A stretch of DNA of 64,000 bases from JADJPL01 sp040382095. Lineage in GTDB: Bacteria; Bacteroidota; Bacteroidia; Chitinophagales; Saprospiraceae. The stretch covers positions 76,727-140,726 of the forward strand of contig JBEIGB010000001.1 of NCBI GenBank assembly GCA_040382095.1, in the 5' to 3' direction. Both the position numbers and the translations under genes were made by a program. This document shows positions 44,381 through 53,731 of the stretch, in pieces. Each line of letters opens with the position of its first letter. Position 1 is the first letter of the stretch. The notes below the pieces were generated by a model. It did no database searches and was not told where the DNA came from. It saw only the letters and a list, made by a program, of their open reading frames with translations.

Positions 44381-47065
44381 TCAATCCCTTGGATTAAGTT
44401 CAAACTGGAGGTAAATTGCCTTGAGGTCTTCGTTAGGCTCAAAAAATTTTATTTCATCAATAGCTTTACTAATGTTGGCGACTTTAGCTTCCAGGCTTGC
44501 CCTTATTTGGGTATCGCGGGAATTGTTGGCCTCTTTGCGATAGGCATTGCGCATATCGTTGAGGGCCCTTGTAGCGCCGAGCCTTCTCCACGGGTTTTGG
44601 GTGATATCCAGTGCGAGGGATTTCAGGATTTGGGCGGCGTTATCAGCGGTCGCGCTACCGAGCGAGAAAGCAAATTCCTGGTAATTGGAAATAAACTGGA
44701 TGGCATTGAACGCATTGAGTTTGCGCAGGTTTTTTTCAAAGAAGGGGATTAGGTCGGGATTGTTGCTTAATTTATAGATTTCACTGATAGCGAGGATAAT
44801 GTCCTCGCTTTTTTCGTTTTCCAGGCGTGTGGCAGCCTGAATTCCAGCTTGGGGATCCGTTTGGTGCAGTATTTCCAGGGCAATGGCGAGTACGCTGTAA
44901 GCAGAATCGTTATTCATTGCTTCAATAGCCGTTTCCTGGGATTTGGCGATATCGAATTGTGTTAATTTTAGTAAAGCCTGTGCTCTGACTTCGGCGTGGG
45001 GGTCTTGCGTAGCGAGTTTTTGCAGTATTTCCGGTATATTGGGCATTGAGCCTTTCTGAAGTCCTTCGAGTGCGGTTGCGCGGAGGCCCCAGTGCCGGTC
45101 CTTTAAGGCGGCAGGGTACAGCCGGGGAAGCTGGGTGCTTTCTTTTTGTGTAAGCCGGCGGAGAGCATCGAAACGATCGAGCAATTGGGTGCTGTTGAGG
45201 AACTGGAAGACGAGCTGTTCATCAGTCAGATTGTCCCGGAATTCCCCGAGCAGTGTGCGCTCGCTGTCGAAGACGATCAAGTCAGGTTTTTGGCTACATT
45301 TGAAGCTAAACTTTTGTACCCGTTGGTTGATCCGTACCGGGTATCTCTGCACCATTCCACCGGAAAAGACGGCGATGGTCACCGGGAGTTCAAAAATAGC
45401 GGGATAGCGGTCGGGGTTTTGGGATTGTTCCACGTACACGGTTGCTTCTCCTTTCTGGGCGTCGAAGCCATAAGTGATGTTCAGTTCCGGATGTCCGGGG
45501 CTAAAGTACCACTGGTTGAAGAACCAGTTGAGGTCTTCGCCGCTCACTTCTTCAAAAGCGAGGCGGAGCTGATGCGCCTCTACGGTTTTGAAAGCATTTT
45601 GGGTGAGGTATAAGTTCAAAGCAGAGAAGAAGGCCTCGTCGCCCAGGTAATTGCGCAACATGTGTAGGATAGCCCCACCTTTATTATAGCTATGGGCATC
45701 GAACATTTCTTCATTGTCTTCGTATCCAAAGTGGATGAGCGGATGTAGCTGGTCGGGGCTCGTTTGCAGATATCCCTGCCATTCCTGAAAGAGGTGGAAG
45801 TCTGCTTCGTCCTTACCATATTTATGTTCCAGCCAGAGGTATTCGCTGTAATTGGCGAAGCCTTCATTCATGGTAAGGTTGGCCCAGCTTTCGCAGGTGA
45901 CGAAGTTTCCGAACCAATGATGTATCAATTCGTGGGCAACGATTTTATCGTTATGGTCGTCAATAAGTTCTCTGCGGTGTTTTTGTACAAATTCCCCGAA
46001 TACGGCGGCGGTAGTATTCTCCATGGCACCGGAGACATAATCCCGCACCACAATCTGAGCGTATTTTTGCCAGGGATAGTCAATGCCCAGCTTTTGGGAA
46101 AAGAAATCGAGCATTTCCGGTGTGTGTGCGAAGATATACCGGGCAGATTCGGCGTATTCCGGCTCGACGTAATAGGCGACCTCTTTTCCTTTCCAGGAAT
46201 CTTTGATGACGGCATATTCGCCAACGGCCAGCATAAAGAGATAGGGGGCATGAGGTTGATCCATTTTCCAGTAATCTGTACGGGTGCCGTCGGGATTATC
46301 GGTCGAATTCACCAGGATACCATTAGATAGAGTGGCGAAGCGCTTAGGTACGGTGAGGAGCATTTCCTGAGTAGAGCGTTCGTTGGGTTTGTCTATGGTC
46401 GGAAACCAACGCGAATTCCATTCCGTTTCCCCCTGTGTCCAGATTTGGGTTGGTTTATCGGGTTCTTCGCCTCTGGGGTTTATGAAAAAGAGGCCCTGAT
46501 TAGAAGTAATTGCAGCGCTGCCACCTGTTGCGGAGGGTTTTGCTGCATATTCGACGAGGATAGAATATCGCTGGTCCCGGGTAAAGGTTTTTCCCAGTTC
46601 AATAACCAGGTTTTTCCCATCGTAGGTGTACGGCAGGTCAGTATTTTCCCCGGCAAACGTGACTTTATTTAACTGGAAATCTTTCGCATCGAGGGTAAGG
46701 GTACGGACGGGATGGAAAAAAGGTTTAAACTCCAGCACAGCCTTTCCGATAACCATTTCCTGTTGGAAATCGAAACGTAGTTCGAGGCGGGTATGGAGGA
46801 GGTCATTTTCCCTTGTATGACTGGGGTTATAGGGATTGATGGAGTATTCATCTGCGCGTTTGAGACTGGCCGGTTTATCCGCTTCGACGAAAAGGGTGTC
46901 TAAGTCCACTTTTTCTTTATTGCCAGCTATTTTTCCATCCTGGGCTATTTTGCCCGTAGAGGAACAGGCATGGAGGACCATAGCAAAAGCCAGGATAGAT
47001 ATGGCAGGACGAAATCGTTGGGGCTGTGGAGTGACGTGGAGCATGGATGAAAGTTTTTGGTTCAT
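44381..47065 (-). CDS. PepN-like M1 aminopeptidase lipoprotein
   Basis: 894 residues. The N-terminus ends in a lipobox (LHAC, Cys34), placing it in the periplasm or on the outer membrane. Classical M1 motifs: GAMEN (346-350), zinc site HELIH (378-382) and Glu401 at the correct spacing. The C-terminal half from about 600 carries HEAT-like helical repeats (QLPRLYPAALKDRHWGLRATALEGLQ and similar), as in aminopeptidase N. It removes N-terminal residues from peptides. Together with the other M1 enzyme this window holds two exported gluzincins, of different subtype. It follows the hydrolase gene by 29 bp. Confidence 0.93.
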   Translation of the reverse strand: MNQKLSSMLHVTPQPQRFRPAISILAFAMVLHACSSTGKIAQDGKIAGNKEKVDLDTLFVEADKPASLKRADEYSINPYNPSHTRENDLLHTRLELRFDFQQEMVIGKAVLEFKPFFHPVRTLTLDAKDFQLNKVTFAGENTDLPYTYDGKNLVIELGKTFTRDQRYSILVEYAAKPSATGGSAAITSNQGLFFINPRGEEPDKPTQIWTQGETEWNSRWFPTIDKPNERSTQEMLLTVPKRFATLSNGILVNSTDNPDGTRTDYWKMDQPHAPYLFMLAVGEYAVIKDSWKGKEVAYYVEPEYAESARYIFAHTPEMLDFFSQKLGIDYPWQKYAQIVVRDYVSGAMENTTAAVFGEFVQKHRRELIDDHNDKIVAHELIHHWFGNFVTCESWANLTMNEGFANYSEYLWLEHKYGKDEADFHLFQEWQGYLQTSPDQLHPLIHFGYEDNEEMFDAHSYNKGGAILHMLRNYLGDEAFFSALNLYLTQNAFKTVEAHQLRLAFEEVSGEDLNWFFNQWYFSPGHPELNITYGFDAQKGEATVYVEQSQNPDRYPAIFELPVTIAVFSGGMVQRYPVRINQRVQKFSFKCSQKPDLIVFDSERTLLGEFRDNLTDEQLVFQFLNSTQLLDRFDALRRLTQKESTQLPRLYPAALKDRHWGLRATALEGLQKGSMPNIPEILQKLATQDPHAEVRAQALLKLTQFDIAKSQETAIEAMNNDSAYSVLAIALEILHQTDPQAGIQAATRLENEKSEDIILAISEIYKLSNNPDLIPFFEKNLRKLNAFNAIQFISNYQEFAFSLGSATADNAAQILKSLALDITQNPWRRLGATRALNDMRNAYRKEANNSRDTQIRASLEAKVANISKAIDEIKFFEPNEDLKAIYLQFELNPRD

Positions 47066-47094
47066 TAGGGTTGGGCATCCTTCATCAACATATA

Positions 47095-47874
47095 CTATGC
47101 CGTGATTGCTGTCAGTGAGGACTTCTCCAGGAAATTCGCCAGATATTCATTGAAGGTTTCGGGGTGCTCCATCATCGGCGCGTGGCCGCATTGGTCTATG
47201 AAAATAAGGGTAGCATTAGGGATGAGTTCTTTGAATTTTTCGCCGACAAACGGAGGGGTGATGGTGTCTTGCTTGCCCCAGACGAGTAAAGTAGGCACTT
47301 TGATGAGATGGAGTTTGTCTGCCAGGTTATGACGAATAGCAGATTTGGCGGTAGTGATAATCCTGATCGCCTTGTTCCGGTCGTTGACGGTGGAAAAGAC
47401 CTCATCAATGAGTTCCTGGGAGGCTACGGCAGGATCATAAAAGGTGCTTTCCGTTTTTTCTTTGATAAATTGATAGTTGTTCCTCGGAGGGAAGCTGGAA
47501 CCCATACTGTTTTCAAATAAACCGGAGCTTCCCGTCAAAATTATGGAGGCAATATGTTCGGGATGGGCAAGAGCATAGAGAATGGCAATATGGCCGCCGA
47601 GGGAATTGCCTAATAGGTGGACTTTGTCGAATTTTTTTAATTCTACGAATTCAGCGACATGTTCTACCAGGCCGGAAACGGAAACTTTTCTGAGCGGAAG
47701 CTCAAAAATAGGCAGGATGGGAACTACTACGTTGTATTTTCCCGCGAACCGTTGCAATATGCCTTCAAAGTTACTCAAGGCGCCAAATAAACCGTGCAGT
47801 AGGAGGAGTACTTCCCCACCGGGGGTCGTTTCGATATACTTGAAGTTACCATCTGTGGTAATTGCGTACTTCAT
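47095..47874 (-). CDS. Alpha/beta hydrolase
   Basis: 259-residue alpha/beta hydrolase fold. Oxyanion motif LLLLHGLFGA, nucleophile elbow GNSLGGH (Ser91), acid in VWGKQDTITPP (Asp203) and histidine in DQCGHAPMMEHPE (His231). There is no signal peptide, so it is cytosolic. Substrate unknown; the sequence resembles BioH/MhpC-type esterases only at the level of shared motifs. The PepN-like gene lies downstream. A -7-like box (TATTTTTG, 47917-47910) lies 36 bp upstream of the start. Confidence 0.88.
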   Translation of the reverse strand: MKYAITTDGNFKYIETTPGGEVLLLLHGLFGALSNFEGILQRFAGKYNVVVPILPIFELPLRKVSVSGLVEHVAEFVELKKFDKVHLLGNSLGGHIAILYALAHPEHIASIILTGSSGLFENSMGSSFPPRNNYQFIKEKTESTFYDPAVASQELIDEVFSTVNDRNKAIRIITTAKSAIRHNLADKLHLIKVPTLLVWGKQDTITPPFVGEKFKELIPNATLIFIDQCGHAPMMEHPETFNEYLANFLEKSSLTAITA

Positions 47875-47909
47875 TGCAGGAGATGTGATTTAAAAGCGTA
47901 TGTAATGCA

Positions 47910-47917
47910 CAAAAATA
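47910..47917 (-). promoter_or_regulatory. Possible -7 box before the alpha/beta hydrolase gene
   Basis: Minus-strand TATTTTTG, 36 bp before the ATG; no good -33 element. Confidence 0.3.
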
Positions 47918-48080
47918 GGCTTTTTTGCTTAAATTGATACTTGTTTGGATTTTCATAGATGCACTGTAGCGGGCAAAATCCGGATATCCGGCAGGTTACC
48001 CCGTATATGGGGATCTTAGGGGGGGTATCTGCCAGCTAAAATCCTAAAACGTGCTGAATAATATGCGGCGTAACGGGACG

Positions 48081-48158
48081 GTGTAAAAAGCCCCTGGCTC
48101 TTCATTTTGCGGCTTGCACCGCCAAAAAATATTATTTTCGGACAGCCTCATTTTTTTA
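48081..48158. repeat. Palindromic element D, partly decayed
   Basis: GTGTAAAAAG (48081-48090) is the core of the A/C/F arm. TTTTGCGGC...GCCAAAA (48105-48127) resembles the internal hairpin of elements E and F. GGACAGCCTCA (48140-48150) is the reverse complement of the GAGGCTGTC arm, followed by a T run. Only one arm of each pair remains. Confidence 0.5.
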
Positions 48159-48419
48159 TATAACGCGGGGTAAAAATGGTCCTTTCCTGCCTATGGGAGC
48201 TTTTTTGGTCATTTCGCTGCTGAAGGCAGTAAAATACTTGCAGTCAACTACAAATTGCGGCAATCCTGTTTTAATTTGGGATAATCTTTGTATTGTTGAG
48301 AAAAATGTATTGTTTTGCATTGATAAATTGAGCGGTGGTTATCATATATTATTCCCACCCTTCAAATCGCGTCAAAAACCAAGCAAACGATCCAATTTGT
48401 TCATCAAATTTCAAGAAAC

Positions 48420-49187
48420 ATGCGTCTCGTCTTTAACTTCCTAATCCTTGTCCTCACGGTAGGGGTACTTTCTTCCTGCGTTTCCAAGAAAAAATACGAT
48501 GAGCTTGCAGCAGGTAAGCAGGCTAGCGATGCAGCACTTGCAGAAACTCAAAACCGCGTAAAAGGTCTTGAGCAGGATAATGCCAAGCTCAAAGCAGATA
48601 TGGAAGCGGAAAAAAACCGGCTCAACGGTGAAATTGCCAGCCTCCGCAACGATCTAAATGCCACTAAAGGGCAAATTGGCCAGGTTCAGGAAAAACTCAA
48701 CATGACCCAGGCTCAATTGGACAAAATCAAGAGCGAAATCAATGGGATTTTCACTGCCTATGAGAAAAGCGGGCTGAAACTGGAAGAGCGCGGTGGCGCC
48801 CTCTATGTCGTTACTTCGCCGGTCAGCTACCGCAGTGGTTCTTATGGCCTTACCCGTGCCGAAAAGCAGGCCCTCGCCGAGCTGGCCACTACGCTGAAGA
48901 ATAACCCGGATGTGAAGCTCCAGATTGAAGGCCATACCGATGCCGATAAAGTAAGCGCAGGTGCCTCTTTCCAGGATAACTGGGAACTCTCCACACTCCG
49001 TGCCCTGAGCGTTGTCCGTGAGCTGATCAAGCAAGGTGCAAATCCATCACAGGTTTATGCTGCAGGCCGCGGCGATTCCATGCCAAAAGGCGACAACAAA
49101 ACCCGTGAAGGCAAGGCACAGAACAGAAGGACGGAAGTCAAAATTGATCCAAGCCTGAAAGCAATCAGGGACGCAGTAAAGAACTAA
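48420..49187 (+). CDS. OmpA-family lipoprotein
   Basis: 255 residues. Signal with lipobox LSSC (Cys20), a coiled-coil stalk about 25-110 (AALAETQNRVKGLEQDNAKLK), then an OmpA domain (about 130-245). The peptidoglycan-binding signature is intact: LQIEGHTDADK with the binding Asp, and NWELSTLRALSVVREL with the Arg. It probably links the outer membrane to the cell wall, like Pal. No tol genes are beside it. It is monocistronic, ending at a strong terminator. Confidence 0.92.
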   Translation: MRLVFNFLILVLTVGVLSSCVSKKKYDELAAGKQASDAALAETQNRVKGLEQDNAKLKADMEAEKNRLNGEIASLRNDLNATKGQIGQVQEKLNMTQAQLDKIKSEINGIFTAYEKSGLKLEERGGALYVVTSPVSYRSGSYGLTRAEKQALAELATTLKNNPDVKLQIEGHTDADKVSAGASFQDNWELSTLRALSVVRELIKQGANPSQVYAAGRGDSMPKGDNKTREGKAQNRRTEVKIDPSLKAIRDAVKN

Positions 49188-49231
49188 TATACTTCCTCTG
49201 CGCTATCCTGAGTAGCATAATCACGTATCAT

Positions 49232-49279
49232 CCGGAAGCCGGGCCGACCATAATGTTGTCGGTCCGGCTTCCGGTTTTT
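49232..49279 (+). terminator. Strong intrinsic terminator after the OmpA gene
   Basis: A 17-bp stem CCGGAAGCCGGGCCGAC / GTCGGTCCGGCTTCCGG (one G-T pair) with a 9-nt loop and a TTTTT tail. It serves the OmpA gene. Confidence 0.9.
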
Positions 49280-49437
49280 AACCCAACAGGGATTGCTTCA
49301 GGGCAAGGCCGATCAAGTACCTTTCCAATTAATTACGACTGGGCCGTACCCGCTTGAAAAGCCTTTACATGGGTGGGAGGACAGGACATATTCCTGCCAA
49401 TGCGGCCCGGCTAAGCAATTGACCTGTCGCAACAAGT

Positions 49438-50304
49438 CTATTGTTTTTTGACGATAGAATAAACCCGGCTAAAACGCAGACCAGTGAAAATGCCGATTGC
49501 CCCGGCGTTGCCGCCGAGGTTGGAGATGAGGGGGCTGGCCTGGGCAAAAGGGTTTCCGTTGCCGAAAACAGCTCTTTGAAGACTTTCCTGAAAACGGAAG
49601 TAGGGTTCATCAATATGATAAATCGTAGAAATCAGGGTGTCGCCGGGTTTGTAATCGTATCCTGAGCCAAATACAAAAGTTTTTTCCACGAAGCGGTCGT
49701 CCACGGTAAAATCTTGTAGCGGAATACTGTCCAGGCTATTGAGGTGAAGTACCCGGCGGAAGTAATTGGGTGTGCCCGATGATGGGTCGGTAAAATACGT
49801 AAGAACTCTTGCAAGGGTATCCCTTTCCTTAAACTGGATAATTGCGCTGTCAATAGGTACTATCGGAAGTATCCGGGTAGAGGCAGTAATGGTTTTTCCA
49901 TCTTCGGTTACCACTTCGAGAGAAAAAGGTTCAACAGTATCCAGGGGTACCGGAGTGGGCGAGAAGTAGTTGTACAATCGCCTGCCAGCGGCATCGAAAT
50001 ACAGGATATTGTTGAGGGTATAACTTCGGTTTCTGTGCCGGATTTGCACTTTCGCACCGGGAACGAGGATTTCCTGAAGGAATCCGGCGATATTATCCGG
50101 GGCAGGAAAGGGATCGAAATAGGCGGCACTTTTAGTAAGGGCAAGGCGGAAGGGCTGTCCTGGCTCCAGGTAACATTCCAGGACTAGCTGGGATTGGTAG
50201 TCTGGCAGCTCGATTTCAATTTCTTTTTCCAGGTTACAGGAGGTTAACGCGAGGGAAGTCAGGGCAAGCAAGACGTACTTATTCATTCTGCGCAATAGTT
50301 TCAT
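49438..50304 (-). CDS. DUF4249 family lipoprotein
   Basis: 288 residues. Lipobox TSC (Cys23; signal about residues 7-22). DUF4249 pattern: IELPDYQSQLVLECYLEPGQPFRLALTKS, then VPGAKVQIRHRNRSYTL and YNYFSPTPVP. This family is found next to TonB-dependent receptors in Bacteroidota and is thought to be a surface partner, in place of SusD. Here it begins 5 bp after the receptor stop codon. The ligand is unknown. Start could be Met7. Confidence 0.88.
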   Translation of the reverse strand: MKLLRRMNKYVLLALTSLALTSCNLEKEIEIELPDYQSQLVLECYLEPGQPFRLALTKSAAYFDPFPAPDNIAGFLQEILVPGAKVQIRHRNRSYTLNNILYFDAAGRRLYNYFSPTPVPLDTVEPFSLEVVTEDGKTITASTRILPIVPIDSAIIQFKERDTLARVLTYFTDPSSGTPNYFRRVLHLNSLDSIPLQDFTVDDRFVEKTFVFGSGYDYKPGDTLISTIYHIDEPYFRFQESLQRAVFGNGNPFAQASPLISNLGGNAGAIGIFTGLRFSRVYSIVKKQ

Positions 50305-50309
50305 GGGTT

Positions 50310-52664
50310 TCAGAATTTAAAATTCCAGGTAATCGCTGGCAGGATTGGGAAAAGGGAAACCTGTTTGGCTTTAACACCAGTCGGGATATCAATAAGGTTA
50401 CCACTATTGCCTTGTTGCTGGCGGAAGACTGGTTCGAGGAAAATAAAAAAGACATTCCGCCGGTCATAAGCATTTACGATGCTGAAGGTCAGGTCGCTTT
50501 CTCCCCATTTAGGGAAGAAGCGCCAGATAAGCCCGGCGTCCAGGCGGTGATATGCAGGCAGGCGGAAATTATTTCTGTTTTGATAAATGGGTACGAGGGT
50601 TCGCAGTTCGGTACCAGGTACATCCTGAAAGGTAAATCTTCCATTGGGCAGCCACCGAAGGTCGCCCGAGCCGTACACGAAAGTTGCAGAGGCGCTGAGT
50701 TTTCGGCTGATTTCCCAGAAAAGCACGATGGAGAGATCATGCCTGCGATCGTAGATAGGGGCGAATTGTCCCTGTTGTGCGAAAGACCTTGCCGGGTCGA
50801 GTGGCACGAAATTTTCGCGCGTCACACGGGCGAGGGTGTACCCGATCCAGCCGGTGAGGGCACCTTGTTTTTTTTCTATGCTGATTTCCCACCCATAGGC
50901 GCGTCCCTGGCCAATGGCAAACTCTTTTTCGAGGTTGTCGTTGACGAAGAGCTGCGCGCCGTCAACAAATTCTAATTGCCGGTAGAGGTTTTTATAATAC
51001 ACCTCGGAGGTAAGGATCCATTTTTTGTCGGGTGCCCAGGAAATCCCTGCGGCGACCTGATCGGCAGATTGGGGCTTCACGCCGGCGGTTGAAGGATACC
51101 AGACATCTGTTGGCAAGGCGACACCGGAATTTGCTACGAGGTGTAAATACTGGGCCATACGGGAGTAGCTCAGCTTGGCACTCATCGCAGGGGTAAGAAT
51201 CAGGCGTGCCGCCACCCTGGGCTCAATGGCCTGATAAGCCTTGTTATCGGTAAGGAACCCACTCCATCTCAATCCTGCCTGTAGGGAAAAAATATTGTTG
51301 GGCTCCCATTCGTCAGAAACATACGTGCCCCATTCCAGCGCATTGAGATTTTTTCCGGAGGAAAAAGATACGATACCATCATCGCTACCTGCGCGGAGCC
51401 TGCCGACGGTAAAGCGGTGGCCAGTCACCTGTGCACCGAAGCGGATATTGTGTTTATTGTTAAGCGCATAGAAAAAATCGGATTTGGCATTGATATCCCG
51501 GATATTGGAGCCCAGGTCGGAGGAGAACCCGATGAGTTCATTGCCGATATTGTATTGATAATCCGAAACGGTAAAGGTGTTGTTGACGAATAGGCGGGAG
51601 GAGAAAATATGGTTCCAGCGGAGGGTACCCGTCGCATTGCCCCAGTCAAAATTAAAATTGAACACATCGCCGGTGAAATTGAACACATCCCGACCGAAAT
51701 AACCACTGATGAATATCTGGTCTTTTTCCCCGATCTGGAAGTTTGCTTTGGCATTCAGGTCATAGAAGAAATAATCGGGGATAGGATTCGCATCGCTCCC
51801 ATTATTTTGCTGAACGCGGTTGATACCGCGGGTAAAAAGGTCAATATAGGTGCGCCTTGCGGAAACGACGAAGGAGGAGCGTTCTTTTTGAATAGGGCCT
51901 TCGAGGGTAAGCCTGGATGCGAGCAGGCCAATACCGCCGGCACCTGATAATTTTTGGTTGTTTCCTTCCTTGAGGCGTATATCAATGGCGGAAGAGAGGC
52001 GTCCGCCGTATTGTGCGGGGAATCCTCCTTTATATAGTTTGAGGTCTTTTACCGCATCGGTATTGAAAGTGCTGAAGAAGCCGAACAGGTGGTTTGGGTT
52101 ATAGACGACGGCTTCATCGAGCAGGATAAGGTTTTGGTCGTTACTGCCCCCGCGTACAAAGAGGCCGGTTACCCCTTCTGAGCCTGAAGGGATACCGGGT
52201 TTAAGCTGGATGGCTTTCAGGATATCGCTTTCCCCAAGCAGAAGCGGGATCATTTTGGCTTCCCGGGTATTGATTGCTTCAATACTCATCTGGGGGGAAG
52301 CCATAATTTCCCGTGTTCCTTCTGCCAATACCTCTACCGTTTCCAGTTCGACGCCAAAAGTAAGGCGGATATCGAGGCGGAGGTCATTTTGTAGGGCGAC
52401 CTGCCTGGTTTGGGACTGAAAGCCCACGAAGCTGAACAGGATTTCGACGGTATCGCTGGTGGGCAGCAGGAGGGAATAAAAGCCATATTCATTGGAAGAA
52501 GTACCTATGCCGAGTGCGGGGGCGGTTACCGATACGCCGGGGAGGGTCTCCCCGTCGTCGGCCGATCTGACGGTACCGCTGATGCGGAATCCCGTCTGTG
52601 CGAGGATGGCTGCCGGCACAGTCAGGGCGATTACCAGCATAAGCTGGCGGAGGATATTTTTCAT
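50310..52664 (-). CDS. TonB-dependent receptor with carboxypeptidase-regulatory-like N-terminus
   Basis: 784 residues. Signal peptide 1-22, a carboxypeptidase-D regulatory-like domain about 25-105 (RISGTVRSADDGETLPGVSVTAP), a plug domain about 115-240 (SDILKAIQLKPGIPSGSEGVTGLFVRGGSNDQNLILLDEA), and a beta-barrel ending in WNFKF. No DUF4843 or FecR gene is adjacent, so the transported substrate is not deducible; plug sequences of this type are not siderophore-specific. Pairs with the DUF4249 lipoprotein and follows apaG by 8 bp. Confidence 0.92.
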   Translation of the reverse strand: MKNILRQLMLVIALTVPAAILAQTGFRISGTVRSADDGETLPGVSVTAPALGIGTSSNEYGFYSLLLPTSDTVEILFSFVGFQSQTRQVALQNDLRLDIRLTFGVELETVEVLAEGTREIMASPQMSIEAINTREAKMIPLLLGESDILKAIQLKPGIPSGSEGVTGLFVRGGSNDQNLILLDEAVVYNPNHLFGFFSTFNTDAVKDLKLYKGGFPAQYGGRLSSAIDIRLKEGNNQKLSGAGGIGLLASRLTLEGPIQKERSSFVVSARRTYIDLFTRGINRVQQNNGSDANPIPDYFFYDLNAKANFQIGEKDQIFISGYFGRDVFNFTGDVFNFNFDWGNATGTLRWNHIFSSRLFVNNTFTVSDYQYNIGNELIGFSSDLGSNIRDINAKSDFFYALNNKHNIRFGAQVTGHRFTVGRLRAGSDDGIVSFSSGKNLNALEWGTYVSDEWEPNNIFSLQAGLRWSGFLTDNKAYQAIEPRVAARLILTPAMSAKLSYSRMAQYLHLVANSGVALPTDVWYPSTAGVKPQSADQVAAGISWAPDKKWILTSEVYYKNLYRQLEFVDGAQLFVNDNLEKEFAIGQGRAYGWEISIEKKQGALTGWIGYTLARVTRENFVPLDPARSFAQQGQFAPIYDRRHDLSIVLFWEISRKLSASATFVYGSGDLRWLPNGRFTFQDVPGTELRTLVPIYQNRNNFRLPAYHRLDAGLIWRFFPKWGESDLTFSIVNAYDRRNVFFIFLEPVFRQQQGNSGNLIDIPTGVKAKQVSLFPILPAITWNFKF

Positions 52665-52672
52665 TTTGGAAG

Positions 52673-53059
52673 TTAATTCATTTGAAAGGGGGCGACAAGA
52701 TCAAAAACAGGTATTTTGACGAAGAAAACTTCTTCAGAATACTTGTCCTGCATTTGATAGGCACCGTTCATCCTGCCCATTCCGGTGTTCAGGTGACACC
52801 AGGAGACATATTGATGGGTTTCCCCGGGTTCCAGGATGGGTTGCTGACCGATTACGCCTTCGCCTTCGACCTGACGGTGGACGCCGTTGGAATCAATAAT
52901 CTCCCATTGCCTGCGCAGCAGTTGAACGGTAGCAGGGCTAAGGTTTTCGATCGTTACCCGATAGGCAAAGATGTATTTGTTCGCCAATGGATTTGAATAT
53001 TGGGGCTGGTAGGAATTTTCAACGCTTACCCGTATGCCTTTGGTAATCAAGGTTTCCAT
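52673..53059 (-). CDS. apaG: ApaG domain protein
   Basis: 128-residue ApaG fold: VSVENSYQPQYSNPLANKYIFAYRVTIEN, then LLRRQWEIIDSNG and GVIGQQPILEPGE, YVSWCHLNTGMGRMNGAYQM. ApaG is linked to Co2+/Mg2+ resistance or Ap4A metabolism in other bacteria, with little biochemical proof. Here it sits between gmk (105 bp upstream) and the TonB receptor. Confidence 0.9.
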   Translation of the reverse strand: METLITKGIRVSVENSYQPQYSNPLANKYIFAYRVTIENLSPATVQLLRRQWEIIDSNGVHRQVEGEGVIGQQPILEPGETHQYVSWCHLNTGMGRMNGAYQMQDKYSEEVFFVKIPVFDLVAPFQMN

Positions 53060-53164
53060 TGCGTTTTACATTTAAAAAGGGTGAAAGGAGGGGCTTTACG
53101 ACAGGGCTTTTGAGATACCGGGGCATGCTTCGGAAATAGGACGGCCAGTTTGGGGTGGCAATGG

Positions 53165-53731
53165 CTATTCGACAGATAAAAACCGTCTTACGAGTTTTTC
53201 GGCATCAGCCAGAGCTACATTCAGTACATCATTAACCACCACGTAGTCGAATTTGTTTTCAAAAGCCAGTTCTTCCTTTGCTTTTTTGAAACGCTCGTTC
53301 AGGGCGTCTTCGTTTTCTGTTTTTCTGTCCCGAAGCCTTTGGAGGAGTACTTCCGGGGAAGGTGGTTTGATGAAAATCGACAGGGAGCGCCCGGGGAATG
53401 CCTTTTGTAGGTTGAGCGCGCCATAGACATCAATGTCGAAGAGGATATCTTTACCGTCCTGCCACAGACGTTCGATCTCTGTACGGAGGGTACCATAGAA
53501 TTTACCCGGATATACTTCCTGCCATTCTACGAAATCGCCCGCTTCGATATGCCTTTTGAAATCATCAACACTAAGAAAATAGTAGTCGTGGGCGTCCTGC
53601 TCGTATGTCCTGCGCGGGCGGGTAGTTGCAGAAATCGAAAAAGAAAGGCTGCTGACGGACTGGAGGAGGTGACGTACGATGGTAGTTTTACCGGCACCTG
53701 AAGGTGCGGTCAGGATGATGAGCTTATTCAC
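53165..53731 (-). CDS. gmk: Guanylate kinase
   Basis: 188 residues. P-loop APSGAGKTT (9-17), GMP-binding SISATTRPRRTYEQDAHDYYFL, and IDVYGALNLQK. It phosphorylates GMP to GDP. Start choice: a GTG at 53731 overlaps the TGA of yicC as GTGA (53728-53731), a classical coupled junction; a TTG two codons earlier at 53737 would add two residues. Part of a yicC-gmk arrangement conserved in many bacteria. Confidence 0.95.
   Translation of the reverse strand: MNKLIILTAPSGAGKTTIVRHLLQSVSSLSFSISATTRPRRTYEQDAHDYYFLSVDDFKRHIEAGDFVEWQEVYPGKFYGTLRTEIERLWQDGKDILFDIDVYGALNLQKAFPGRSLSIFIKPPSPEVLLQRLRDRKTENEDALNERFKKAKEELAFENKFDYVVVNDVLNVALADAEKLVRRFLSVE

Larger units (their letters stand above)
47875..48419. 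other. Divergent intergenic region (hydrolase / OmpA) with a decayed palindromic element
   Basis: 545 bp. It holds element D (48081-48158). TAATCTTTG at 48282-48290, with TTG at 48255-48257, is an imperfect promoter candidate for the OmpA gene. No ORF with support was seen. Confidence 0.45.

Noticed and set aside
45426..45441. TGTTCCACGT half-site in the PepN-like gene
   Set aside because: Matches only one half of parS (11 of 16 bases), not a palindrome, so not a parS site.
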